A stretch of 34,390 nucleotides of DNA from Reyranella sp. (GTDB taxonomy: Bacteria; Pseudomonadota; Alphaproteobacteria; Reyranellales; Reyranellaceae), in contig JAIETA010000095.1 in NCBI GenBank assembly GCA_019745575.1, positions 1-34,390 of the forward strand, in the 5' to 3' direction. The notes below the pieces were generated by a model. That model made no database searches. It saw nothing but the letters and a program-made list of their open reading frames with translations, and was not told where the DNA came from. Numbering within the stretch: position 1 is the first letter of the stretch; each line of letters starts with the position of its first letter. This document shows positions 16,196-23,862 of the stretch, piece by piece. The position numbers and the translations under genes were made by a program.

Positions 16196-17275
16196 CTAGT
16201 GGCGGGCGCCGAGGTCGTAGCGGACGGGGAAGACGTGGCCGAGCTTCTCCGCCTCTTCCATGGCGATCTGCAGCACCCTGAGCGCCGGCATGCCGCGCTT
16301 CTCCAGCTCCTCGGCACGCTTGCGCGGGCCGTCCTTGAGGTGGCGAGCCCAGTCGGCGCGCACGTCGGCGGGCAGTTCGCGGAAGCTGAGCGAGTTGGCC
16401 TTGATGGTCTGGCGCAGACGCTCGTCCAGCTCATCGTTCGTCTTGGCGGTCAGGGCCTCGTACTCGCGACCGACCTCGACCAGGATGTCCTGGATTTCCT
16501 TGGGCAGGCGCTTGAAGCGATTCACGTTGACGACCAGGCCGTGCCAGGTCGGCGCACCGAACCCGGTCATGGTGAAGTGCTTGGCGACTTCGTACAGCTT
16601 GTTGTTCGACCAACCTGGCGCGAACATGATCCAGCCGCTGTATACGCCGGTCTGCAGCGAAGTGTAGGCCTCGACGAGGCTGCTCTGGACCGGCGTGGCG
16701 CCAGTGTATTCCAGCCACCACGCATTGGGGCCGGCGGCGGCAATCTTCTTGCCCTTGAGGTCGGCTACACTCGACCATTCGAAGGTGGTGCCGAGCTGGT
16801 AGGAGGGGTCGGCAAGCAGCGCCAGGAGCTTCTGCCCGAACCTGCCCTCGAGCTGCTGGCCGAGGAACGGCACCTTGGCGTAGACGGCCCGCGCCTGAGC
16901 CAGGCTGTGGGTGGCCGTCGTGACGTTGAATGGCAGCATGGCCTGGAAGTTGTGCAGGGCGAGGTTGGAGGGCTCGAAGCAGAAGCAGTAGCCCGCGATG
17001 TCGACAACGCCGGCCTGTACGCCTTCCAGCGAGTCGGCGATCTTGAGCATGCTGCCGCCGTAACCCTCGATGAAATCGACGCGATGCCTGGTGCGTTCGG
17101 CTGCGCGCTTCTTGACCTCAGGGACGAAGAACTCCTGCAGCAGCCGAACGTAAGTGCTCGCGGGTCCATGGCTGGCGCTGATGCGGAGCTTGATGTCGTC
17201 TGCGCGGGCCGCTGGCGTGATCGCAAAGGCGGCGAGCGCCAGCGCGGCGGAGGCCAGGAGGGTCTTGGCGTGCAT
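16196..17275 (-). CDS. dctP: TRAP transporter substrate-binding protein (DctP)
   Basis: A 359-aa periplasmic binding protein of the DctP family. A Sec signal peptide (MHAKTLLASAALALAAFAITPAARA, cleavage after ARA) precedes a two-lobed fold. The region SLEGVQAGVVDIAGYCFCFEPSNL and the later ADLKGKKIAAAGPNAWWLEYTGATPVQ contain the positions that usually bind the carboxylate; the family arginine is not obvious to me. GYSGWIMFAPGW-like and VNVNRFKRLPKEIQDILVEVG segments follow the family pattern. The CFCF pair of cysteines is uncommon. GGGAAGGAAA precedes the ATG. This is the first gene of the operon, 93 bp after a tetR gene, and that gap carries two palindromes and a candidate promoter. Confidence 0.92.
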   Translation of the reverse strand: MHAKTLLASAALALAAFAITPAARADDIKLRISASHGPASTYVRLLQEFFVPEVKKRAAERTRHRVDFIEGYGGSMLKIADSLEGVQAGVVDIAGYCFCFEPSNLALHNFQAMLPFNVTTATHSLAQARAVYAKVPFLGQQLEGRFGQKLLALLADPSYQLGTTFEWSSVADLKGKKIAAAGPNAWWLEYTGATPVQSSLVEAYTSLQTGVYSGWIMFAPGWSNNKLYEVAKHFTMTGFGAPTWHGLVVNVNRFKRLPKEIQDILVEVGREYEALTAKTNDELDERLRQTIKANSLSFRELPADVRADWARHLKDGPRKRAEELEKRGMPALRVLQIAMEEAEKLGHVFPVRYDLGARH

Positions 17276-17290
17276 TGTGTTTCCTTCCCT

Positions 17291-17314
17291 GTTATTGATC
17301 TATTGATCAATAAC
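17291..17314. promoter_or_regulatory. Operator candidate 1 (perfect palindrome)
   Basis: Perfect 10-bp arms GTTATTGATC (17291-17300) and GATCAATAAC (17305-17314) flank TATT. ATTGATC also occurs twice in direct orientation (17294-17300 and 17302-17308). It lies at or just downstream of the expected transcription start of the dctP operon, where a bound TetR protein would block initiation. It resembles the second site at 17351-17370. Confidence 0.7.
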
Positions 17315-17316
17315 TG

Positions 17317-17345
17317 CACATCGCACTCGGCCCACCCCGTGTCAA
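17317..17345 (-). promoter_or_regulatory. Candidate promoter of the dctP operon
   Basis: On the minus strand a perfect -35 TTGACA (plus positions 17340-17345) is followed 17 bp later by a poor -10, GATGTG (17317-17322). It sits between two palindromes that could be TetR operators. The weak -10 makes the exact start uncertain. Confidence 0.4.
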
Positions 17346-17350
17346 CGCTT

Positions 17351-17370
17351 AATTAATCAGATGATCAATT
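17351..17370. promoter_or_regulatory. Operator candidate 2 (imperfect palindrome)
   Basis: AATTAATCAGATGATCAATT is a 20-bp dyad with two non-palindromic base pairs. It shares the GATCAAT half-site with the perfect palindrome at 17291-17314. It lies just upstream of the candidate -35 box and overlaps the stop codon of the tetR gene at 17369. Confidence 0.55.
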
Positions 17371-18109
17371 ATGTCGGCGCGCGGCGCCGCCGCTTCCCGC
17401 CCGGTCGGGTCAGCACCAGTCGCGGCACAAGGACCTTGGCCGACTCCACGAAGGCGTCGATCGTGAATTCGACCAGCCGATCGACGTCGACGCGTGCCGG
17501 GACGTTGAATACCCAATTGCGCTGCCCATAGTAGAACACCCGGGCGTTGATGCTCCACACCAGCTCGACTTCTTCCTCCAAAAGGGGAATCTTCGCGGGC
17601 GTCGGCAGGCCGAGATAGGCCCGCACTTCAGCGGCGACCGGCTCCAATATCCGCTTGCGCAGCGTCGCGAGATAGCGCGAGTTGATGTCATGGCCGCGGA
17701 GGCCGGAGAACAAGAAAATCCGGACCCAATCGCGCGTCAGGGCTGTATGGGAGTAGTCGACATAGAGTTCCTTGAGCCGGTCAGGTAGCGGGCGCGTCCG
17801 ATCGGCGATCAGTGCCTCCCAGGCCGGCTTCCAGCGCCCGACATACACTTCACGATAGACCCGATCGACGAGCGCTTCCTTGGTCGGGAAGTAGCGAAAG
17901 ATCAGGGACTGCGTCACTCCCATTTCGCGCGCCAGAGCACGCGTGTCGGCATCGAACCCTACTTCGGCAAAGTAGCGTACGGCATGTTCCGCGATATCGC
18001 GCTCACGCTCTTCCGGCGGTAGACGACGTCGCACACGCGGTGATCCAGACGCTCTGTGCCGCCCGGCGTCAGCCTTCGCTGCTTTTCGCGCTTTCCTTGC
18101 ATCGCCCAA
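17369..18109 (-). CDS. TetR family transcriptional regulator
   Basis: A 246-aa regulator. A basic N-terminal tail (about 1-32) precedes the helix-turn-helix: RDIAEHAVRYFAEVGFDADTRALAREMGVTQSLIFRYFPTKEALVDRVY, with recognition helix around residues 66-74. The C-terminal ligand domain has no assignable specificity, and the C-terminus is again basic (GGKRRRRAPT). The start is probably TTG at 18107-18109, because GGAG stands 7 nt before it; a GTG at 18034 would remove the tail and is the alternative. It lies directly upstream of and parallel to the TRAP-monooxygenase operon, with two palindromes in the gap, so it most likely controls that operon and responds to its substrate or an intermediate. 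Confidence 0.87.
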   Translation of the reverse strand: MGDARKARKAAKADAGRHRASGSPRVRRRLPPEERERDIAEHAVRYFAEVGFDADTRALAREMGVTQSLIFRYFPTKEALVDRVYREVYVGRWKPAWEALIADRTRPLPDRLKELYVDYSHTALTRDWVRIFLFSGLRGHDINSRYLATLRKRILEPVAAEVRAYLGLPTPAKIPLLEEEVELVWSINARVFYYGQRNWVFNVPARVDVDRLVEFTIDAFVESAKVLVPRLVLTRPGGKRRRRAPT

Positions 18110-18210
18110 GTCAGTACTCCAGGCACGCCGATGTGCAAAAGCTCAATAGACAGAAGCACGAGCGTAGCCAACTGTCACATTCCGGTGTGCGCCAGAGACG
18201 GAGGCTGCGC

Positions 18211-19350
18211 TCACCAGCCGTTGATGCGGTCGTAGACGTCCACCACCGACCGGCCGCCGTCGAGGTCGCTGTCGACCACGTAGTAGCGCTCGTAGGCCGC
18301 GGCGGTGATGCAGGCATGGTTGGGCAGGACGCGGACGCGCGAGCCGACCGGCAGATTGCCGTAGGGCAGGGGATCGTCGGCGCCGACGAAGCCATGCTCC
18401 TGCGAACAGGCGACGACCGCCATGGCGCGAGCCGGCGGGTCGGCAATGGTGCCGTAACCGACTTTGGGCTGAAACTCCTGGGCGCTGATGTCCTTGCTGA
18501 GCGCGAGCGCGCCGGCGTCGATCAGCGCCTGGTTGCGGTGCGGGTAGTGGCCGATCACCGACGCCAGCACCGAAAGGGCGAGATCGCCGGCGCCGCAGGA
18601 TCCGATGAACTCCTGGTCGAGGTCGTTGAACACGTAGACGCCGGGCCGCATCTCGGTGATGCCGGTGAAATCGCGCGAGTGCGTGGCGGTCGGGGTCGAG
18701 CCGCCCGACACGATCGGGCAGGGGATGCCGGCCGCACGCAACGTCTCGGCTGCACCGACGATCGCTCGGCGTTCCTGTTCAGCCACCGCCGCGATGCCGT
18801 CGGGCGTGTTCTGATGGTAGGAGTGGCCGGCGTGGGTCATGACGCCGGCCAGATCGACGCCGGGTGCCGCGTGCAGCGTCCGCGCGATGTCGAGCAGGCC
18901 GGGCAGCTCGGGGAACGGCAGCCCGGCCCGGCCGCCGCCGCTGTCGATCTCGATGAAGACGGAGAACGTGTCGCCGTCCGTCGCGGCGCCGGCGATGGCT
19001 CGGGCGACTGCCAGATTGTCGGTCACGATCCGCAGGTTGACGCCCTGGCGGCGCAGTTCGGCCACCGCCGCCAGCTTCGACGGTACGATGCCGACGCCGT
19101 AGAGGATATCGGTGAAGCCGCCTTTGGCGAAGTAGCGCGCCTCGGCCAGGGTCGACACGGTGATGCGGCCATCGTGACCCTCGACCGCCATGCGGCCGAC
19201 CTGGATAGACTTCGCGGTCTTGAGGTGGGGGCGCAGCATCACGCCGGCTCCGAGCAGGCGCTCGCTCATGCGCTTGAGGTTGCGGCGCAGGATCGCCCGG
19301 TCGAGAATGAGGGCGGGCGTCGGCAGGTCGTCGATGGTCTGGGTGGCCAT
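18211..19350 (-). CDS. DSD1 / D-threonine aldolase-fold PLP enzyme
   Basis: A 379-aa fold-type III PLP enzyme, with an alanine-racemase-like TIM barrel at the N-terminus and the DSD1 C-terminal domain. The cofactor lysine is in RPHLKTAKS (Lys44). The segment GVMTHAGHSYH, a VSGGSTPTATHS phosphate-binding stretch, and the C-terminal metal site HAC (His345, Cys347) in LPNHACITAA are all present. The family includes D-threonine aldolase, D-serine dehydratase and 3-hydroxy-D-aspartate dehydratase or aldolase, so a beta-hydroxy D-amino acid is the likely substrate. A good AAGGAAA precedes the ATG. It runs parallel to tetR (101 bp downstream, no structure seen in that gap) and diverges from the CYTH gene by 59 bp. 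Confidence 0.88.
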   Translation of the reverse strand: MATQTIDDLPTPALILDRAILRRNLKRMSERLLGAGVMLRPHLKTAKSIQVGRMAVEGHDGRITVSTLAEARYFAKGGFTDILYGVGIVPSKLAAVAELRRQGVNLRIVTDNLAVARAIAGAATDGDTFSVFIEIDSGGGRAGLPFPELPGLLDIARTLHAAPGVDLAGVMTHAGHSYHQNTPDGIAAVAEQERRAIVGAAETLRAAGIPCPIVSGGSTPTATHSRDFTGITEMRPGVYVFNDLDQEFIGSCGAGDLALSVLASVIGHYPHRNQALIDAGALALSKDISAQEFQPKVGYGTIADPPARAMAVVACSQEHGFVGADDPLPYGNLPVGSRVRVLPNHACITAAAYERYYVVDSDLDGGRSVVDVYDRINGW

Positions 19351-19409
19351 GAGGTCGTTTCCTTGTTGCCGCCATTGTTTCCGCCAACCCGACGACGGTC
19401 AAATCGCAC

Positions 19410-19946
19410 ATGCCGATCGAAAACGAACGCAAATTCGTCCTCGACGACGACGGCAGCCTGGAGCCGGCGCTTGCCACCGCCCCCGGCGTGTCGCGCTGCT
19501 TGCTACGGCAGGCCTATCTCGACGTGCCCGGCCTGCGCATTCGCTCCGTCGAGGAAGGCGGCAAGAAGCACCATCTGTTCACATACAAGCGGACGGTCGA
19601 CGGACAGGTCGTCGAAATCGAGACGGCCATCAGCGCAGTGGATTTCGAGCGGCTCTGGACGCAATGCAATGAATTCCTGCAGAAGGTCCGCTACGCTTGG
19701 GACGACGGCCGCTTCCACTGGGATGTCGATTTCTTCAAGGGCGAGGAAGGCAGAACCTATTTCGCCATGGCGGAAGTCGAAATGCCGGAGCGACAGACCG
19801 AGCCGCCACCGCTGCCGGCGCGACTGGCCGCTCGCCTGCTGGCGGCTGCGCCGGCGGGCGATCCGCGCTTCACGTCAAAAAGACTCTCCGATCGCGAGCA
19901 CGCCGAACGGCTGCTCGCCGACCTCCGCCAGGGACGCCTCACATGA
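19410..19946 (+). CDS. CYTH domain protein
   Basis: A 178-aa protein of the CYTH / triphosphate tunnel metalloenzyme superfamily. The N-terminal ExExK motif is intact (Glu4, Glu6, Lys8 in IENERKF). Alternating basic and acidic strands follow: LRIRSVEEG, HHLFTYKRTVDGQVVEIETAIS, VRYAWDDGRFHWDVDFFKGEEG, and FAMAEVEMPE, as expected for an eight-stranded tunnel binding triphosphate and metal. Bacterial members mostly hydrolyse inorganic tripolyphosphate; some are adenylate cyclases or, in animals, thiamine-triphosphatases. Activity here is unknown. The stop overlaps the start of the enolase-superfamily gene as ATGA, so the two are coupled, an odd partnership. The ribosome-binding site is weak. Confidence 0.87.
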   Translation: MPIENERKFVLDDDGSLEPALATAPGVSRCLLRQAYLDVPGLRIRSVEEGGKKHHLFTYKRTVDGQVVEIETAISAVDFERLWTQCNEFLQKVRYAWDDGRFHWDVDFFKGEEGRTYFAMAEVEMPERQTEPPPLPARLAARLLAAAPAGDPRFTSKRLSDREHAERLLADLRQGRLT

Positions 19947-21037
19947 AGATCGCACGCATCGACAGCCACGCCATCAAGGTGCCCTTCAGCTTCGGCGGCA
20001 AGCCAACGGGCTATGGCGGACGCAACTGGACGACTAACGACATCCTGCTGGTCCGCGTCGAGACCGACAACGGCCTGGTCGGCTGGGGCGAGGCGTTCTG
20101 CTACGGCTGCCTGGATGCCGTGCGCGCGGCCCTTCACGGCATGATCGTGCCCATCGCTGTCGGCCGCGATGCTCGCGACATTGCAGGCCTGTCGCGCGAT
20201 CTGCAGCAGATGCTGCATCTGTTCGGCCGGTACGGCATCACCGTCTTTGCTCTGTCCGGGCTCGACATCGCACTGTGGGATATCGCCGGCAAGGCGGCAA
20301 ACCTGCCGCTGCACCGGCTGCTGGGCGGCGCGGGTCGCGATAGCCTGCCGGCCTATGCAAGTCTGGTGAAGTATCGCGACCCCGAGCGGGTCGCGGCCCG
20401 TGTCAGGCAGGCGCTCGATCAGGGCTATCGCCACATCAAGCTGCATGAAACGGAGGAAGCCGAGGTGAAGGCGGCTCGGCTGGCGGCGGGCGAGGGGGTG
20501 GCGATCATGGTCGACACCAACTGCCCGTGGACACCCGAGCAGGCTCGCCACATGACGCTTAAGCTTCGGCCGTATGGATTGCATTGGCTGGAGGAGCCGA
20601 TCTTTCCGCCCGAGGATTTTGCGGCCATCGCGCGGCTGCGCGCCGGTACGGGCGTTGCCATGGCGGCCGGCGAGAACAACTGCACGTCCTTCCAGTTTCG
20701 CGAGATGTTCGCCGCCGGCGCGGTTGACTACGCCCAGCCCAGCGTCACCAAGGTGGGCGGCGTCAGCGAATTCCAGAAGGTTGCGGTGCTGGCGGATGCG
20801 GCCGGCGTCACGCTCATGCCGCACTCGCCCTACTTCGGCCCGGGCTTCCTGGCGCCTCTCCAGCTCATGGCGGCACGCGCCGAGCCCGGCGGACTCGTCG
20901 AGCGCTATCACATGGATCTGGAGGCCAGTCTCTATGGCGACGTGATCACGCCGGTGAAGGGACATTTCACCCTGCCGACCGGGCCGGGCCTCGGGCGCGA
21001 TCCCGATCCCGACGTCATCAAGACTTACGCGGCCTGA
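19943..21037 (+). CDS. Mandelate racemase / muconate lactonizing enzyme family protein
   Basis: A 364-aa enolase-superfamily enzyme with a capping domain (about 1-125) and a TIM barrel. Metal ligands appear to be Asp191 (MVDTN), Glu217 or Glu218 (LEEP) and Glu244 (GEN). The first catalytic motif is KLH (166-168) rather than the common KxK. His294 in MPHSPYFGPG fits the general base on the seventh strand, but its usual Asp partner is Ser267 (AQPSVTKVGG, where QPD is common). It is probably a sugar-acid or hydroxy-acid dehydratase or epimerase; the substrate is not predictable. The ATG overlaps the CYTH stop (19943-19946). The 3' end overlaps the convergent ThDP-enzyme gene by 20 bp. Confidence 0.9.
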   Translation: MKIARIDSHAIKVPFSFGGKPTGYGGRNWTTNDILLVRVETDNGLVGWGEAFCYGCLDAVRAALHGMIVPIAVGRDARDIAGLSRDLQQMLHLFGRYGITVFALSGLDIALWDIAGKAANLPLHRLLGGAGRDSLPAYASLVKYRDPERVAARVRQALDQGYRHIKLHETEEAEVKAARLAAGEGVAIMVDTNCPWTPEQARHMTLKLRPYGLHWLEEPIFPPEDFAAIARLRAGTGVAMAAGENNCTSFQFREMFAAGAVDYAQPSVTKVGGVSEFQKVAVLADAAGVTLMPHSPYFGPGFLAPLQLMAARAEPGGLVERYHMDLEASLYGDVITPVKGHFTLPTGPGLGRDPDPDVIKTYAA

Positions 21038-22655
21038 TCCGCGGTACCTGGACCAGAGGCCAGGGATCGGGCAGCTCGCCGACCGGGCAGTCGATCAGCA
21101 GCGGGCCGCCCCGGGCGATGCCGCTTGAAATCGCGGCACCCAGTTCCTCGGGGGACGTCACGCGCATGGCATCGAGGCCGAAGCTCTCGGCCAGCTTGAC
21201 GAAGTCGGGATTGCGCAGATCGCTGGCGATGGTCCGGTTGTTGTACGACTGCTGCTGGATGCGCCGGACGTTGCCGTAGGCGCCATCGCTGAAGACGACC
21301 GCGACGACGCCAATCCCATGCTGCGCCGCCGTGGCCATTTCCATCGCGGTGAACAAGAAGCCGCCATCACCGCTGATCGAGACGACCGCGGCGTCAGGTC
21401 GGGCGCTCTTGGCGCCGAGCGATGTGGCGTATCCCCAGCCCAGAGTGCCCTGATAGCCGGGGGAGAGGAACGTGCGTGGCTTGTAGGTCGGATAGGCGAG
21501 GCGTGCGGCGTAGCCCATCTGGGTCAGCTCGTCGACCAGGATGCCGTCCTCGGGCAGTGCCTTGCGGATGGCGTCGAGGTAGGCGATCTGCGGCGCCAGC
21601 GTCTCGCGGATTTGCTTGCTGGCCGCCGCCCTGATCTCGGCAACCGCCTCCGCCCGGCCATTGCGTTTGACGACATGCCCGGCCAGCTTGTCGGCCAGCG
21701 CAGCGAGCGTTGCAGCAGCATCGCCGACGATGCCGATGTCCGGTCGCCTTTGCCGGTCCAGCTCCTCGGAATCGATGTCGATGCGAATGATCTTCAAGGC
21801 ATCGTCCAGGCCCCAGTTCTGCTGTTGCGGCTGCAGTCTGGTGCCAACCGCCAGGACGACATCGGCCTCACCCCAGAAGCGATAGCCGGCCGGCATGGTC
21901 ACGGACAATCTGTGCCGCGCATCGAGAACACCCTGGCCCATGCGACCGGTCATCACCGGTGCCTCGACCATCTCGGCGATCCGGCGCACGGCCTCGCCGG
22001 CGTGCTGGGCCCCGCCGCCGACCACGATCAACGGCCGCGCCGCTGCCCCCAACAGCTTGGCCGCGCGTTCCACAGCTTCCTCGTCGACAGGGCAGGGATC
22101 GGGACGGGCAGGGGCAGCGATGAGGTCAACAGGGGCGCGACGCGCCCAGGTATCCATGGCGCACTCGAGCCCGACCGGCCGGCGGCGGCCCGAGAGCAGA
22201 CGGCGGAAGGCCTCGTTGACCAGACCCGGCGCACTCGCCGGCGAGTCGAGGCGGTCCGCCCATTTGGTAAGGCCACGCATGATGGACAACTGGTCGGGCA
22301 ACTCGTGCAGAAGGCCGACATTGCGGCCGATCATCGCTTGCTGGATCTGACCCGTAAGAGCCAGCACCGGCGCGTTCACCGCATAGGCCGTGGACAGGGC
22401 GGCTGTCGTGTTCAGAAAGCCCGGCCCAGGGACCACCGCATAGGCGGAGGGTTTGCCGGTTGCCATGGCGTGGCCCAGCGCCATGTAGGCACAGGCCTGT
22501 TCGTGCCGCGCATGGATCGGCCGAATCGCATTGGTGCGGTCGTAGAGCGCGTCGAAGAACGCATCGTTCTGGACGCCGGGCAGGCAGTAGATCGTGTCGA
22601 TGCCGTTCACTTCCAGCATCGACACGACGGCTTGCGCGGTGGTGAGGACGGGCAC
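21018..22655 (-). CDS. ThDP-dependent enzyme, acetolactate synthase-like
   Basis: A 545-aa three-domain thiamine-diphosphate enzyme. The N-terminal PYR domain contains the activating glutamate (Glu52 in HARHEQACAYMALGHA) and GPGFLNTTAALSTAYAVNAPVLALTGQ. The central domain has PLIVVGGGAQHAG, and the PP domain has GDG (429-431) starting the ThDP/metal motif. The usual NN at the end of that motif is Asp457 in FSDGAYGN, an acceptable metal ligand. It could be an acetolactate synthase-like, benzoylformate decarboxylase-like or oxalyl-CoA-type enzyme. True IlvB is unlikely because no ilvN lies nearby. The start is GTG, 5 bp after the tctC stop, so it is cotranscribed with the binding-protein gene. 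Confidence 0.88.
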   Translation of the reverse strand: MPVLTTAQAVVSMLEVNGIDTIYCLPGVQNDAFFDALYDRTNAIRPIHARHEQACAYMALGHAMATGKPSAYAVVPGPGFLNTTAALSTAYAVNAPVLALTGQIQQAMIGRNVGLLHELPDQLSIMRGLTKWADRLDSPASAPGLVNEAFRRLLSGRRRPVGLECAMDTWARRAPVDLIAAPARPDPCPVDEEAVERAAKLLGAAARPLIVVGGGAQHAGEAVRRIAEMVEAPVMTGRMGQGVLDARHRLSVTMPAGYRFWGEADVVLAVGTRLQPQQQNWGLDDALKIIRIDIDSEELDRQRRPDIGIVGDAAATLAALADKLAGHVVKRNGRAEAVAEIRAAASKQIRETLAPQIAYLDAIRKALPEDGILVDELTQMGYAARLAYPTYKPRTFLSPGYQGTLGWGYATSLGAKSARPDAAVVSISGDGGFLFTAMEMATAAQHGIGVVAVVFSDGAYGNVRRIQQQSYNNRTIASDLRNPDFVKLAESFGLDAMRVTSPEELGAAISSGIARGGPLLIDCPVGELPDPWPLVQVPRIRPRKS

Positions 22656-22660
22656 TGCTT

Positions 22661-23650
22661 TTACTCGACCCGCGCCCCCGACTTGCGAATGACCGGTGCC
22701 AGCCGCGCTTCCTCGGCGTCGCGGTAGGCCAGCGTGTCAGCCGGCGACTGCCACCACGCCAGAGCACCCTGCTCGAGGAACTTGGCCTTGATGTCCTCGC
22801 TTTCGAGGGCCTGCTTGGACAGTTCGGACAGACGGCTGACGATCGCGGGTGGCAGCTTTGCCGGTCCGGTGAGTGTGGTCCAGGATTGGATGTCGAATCC
22901 GACAAGGGTTTCGGAGATCGTCGGCACGTCCGGGGCGGCCGGCGACCGCTTGGTCGTGGTGACGGCGATCGGCCGTACCTTGCCGGGCCGCACCTGGGCG
23001 AGGGCACCGGGGATGTTGTCGAAGATCATGTGCACCTGGCCCGCCAGCAGGTCCTGCATCGCAGGGGCGCCGCCACGATAAGGCACGTGCAGCATGTCGA
23101 CGCCAGCCAGCAACTTGAACAGCTCGCCAGACAGGTGAAGCGTCGTGCCCGAACCGGCCGAGGCATAGGAGTACTTGCCGGGGTTCTTCTTCAGCAGATC
23201 GATCAGTTCCGGCACCGTCTTGGCCGGCACGTCGAGATTGACCACGAGCATGTTGGGCAACGACCACATGGTGGTGATGAAGGTGAAATCGTTGCGCGCG
23301 TCGAACGGCAGCTTGGCATAGAGCGTCGGCGAAATGGCGTGGGTGGCGATACCGCCCAGGCCAAGCGTGTAACCGTCCGGGTCGGATTTCGCCAGGACGT
23401 CCATCCCGACGTTGCCACCCGAGCCGCCGCGATTCTCGACGATGAATTGCTGGCCGGAGAGTTCGGTCAGCTTCTGGCAGAGAATGCGCGACAGCGTGTC
23501 GGTCGCGCCGCCAGGCGGGAAGGGGTTGATATAACGGACAGGCTTGTTGGGGTAGGCGCCCTGGGCGCGAACGACGGCAGGAGCGGCGAGGGCGGCTGCC
23601 AGTCCGCCGACCAGGGTCCGGCGCCCGAAGGGGCGTTTGAGAACGTTCAT
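22661..23650 (-). CDS. Tripartite tricarboxylate transporter substrate-binding protein (TctC/Bug family)
   Basis: A 329-aa periplasmic binding protein of the Bug/TctC family. The N-terminus MNVLKRPFGRRTLVGGLAAALAAPAVVRAQ has a twin-arginine pair and a hydrophobic stretch, suggesting Tat export. Family signatures follow: YPNKPVRYINPFPPGGATDTLSR, VENRGGSGGNVG, YSYASAGSGTTLHLSGELFK, and VPYRGGAPAMQDLLAGQV. The ATG at 23650 is chosen because GGGAGGAAA lies before it and the signal peptide starts there; an upstream in-frame start at 23788 is unlikely. No tctA or tctB permease gene is in the window, so this is an orphan receptor. It is cotranscribed with the ThDP enzyme, whose substrate or precursor it may bind. 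Confidence 0.92.
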   Translation of the reverse strand: MNVLKRPFGRRTLVGGLAAALAAPAVVRAQGAYPNKPVRYINPFPPGGATDTLSRILCQKLTELSGQQFIVENRGGSGGNVGMDVLAKSDPDGYTLGLGGIATHAISPTLYAKLPFDARNDFTFITTMWSLPNMLVVNLDVPAKTVPELIDLLKKNPGKYSYASAGSGTTLHLSGELFKLLAGVDMLHVPYRGGAPAMQDLLAGQVHMIFDNIPGALAQVRPGKVRPIAVTTTKRSPAAPDVPTISETLVGFDIQSWTTLTGPAKLPPAIVSRLSELSKQALESEDIKAKFLEQGALAWWQSPADTLAYRDAEEARLAPVIRKSGARVE

Positions 23651-23746
23651 TTGCTTTCCTCCCTTTTTCACACACAGCGAACTTGCCAAAGAGCCGGGCC
23701 GTCGTCGACTGTCCGGACGGCAATGGCCTTGTGGCACGATTGTGGC

Positions 23747-23782
23747 GAAGCACTGACGTGCTGGTGCTTCGGATGCTTGAAA
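23747..23782. promoter_or_regulatory. Inverted repeat and -35-like box in the tctC/TPR divergent gap
   Basis: The 212-bp gap between the two divergent genes has 7-bp arms GAAGCAC (23747-23753) and GTGCTTC (23764-23770) with a 10-base loop that itself contains a shorter dyad. TTGAAA at 23777-23782 could be a -35 box for the TPR gene, but no convincing -10 is seen. The rest of the gap shows nothing I can name. Confidence 0.25.
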
Positions 23783-23862
23783 AGTCAAAAAATGCTGTCA
23801 CTTATGGCGTCGAACCGCAGGTTGGCCGTTGAGCGGCCCCCGGGACGCTCGAGGTTCTTTCT

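Noticed and set aside
17812..20037. A 741-codon plus-strand frame across tetR, the DSD1 gene and CYTH
   Set aside because: It is antisense or out of frame to four well-supported genes and shows no recognisable domain.
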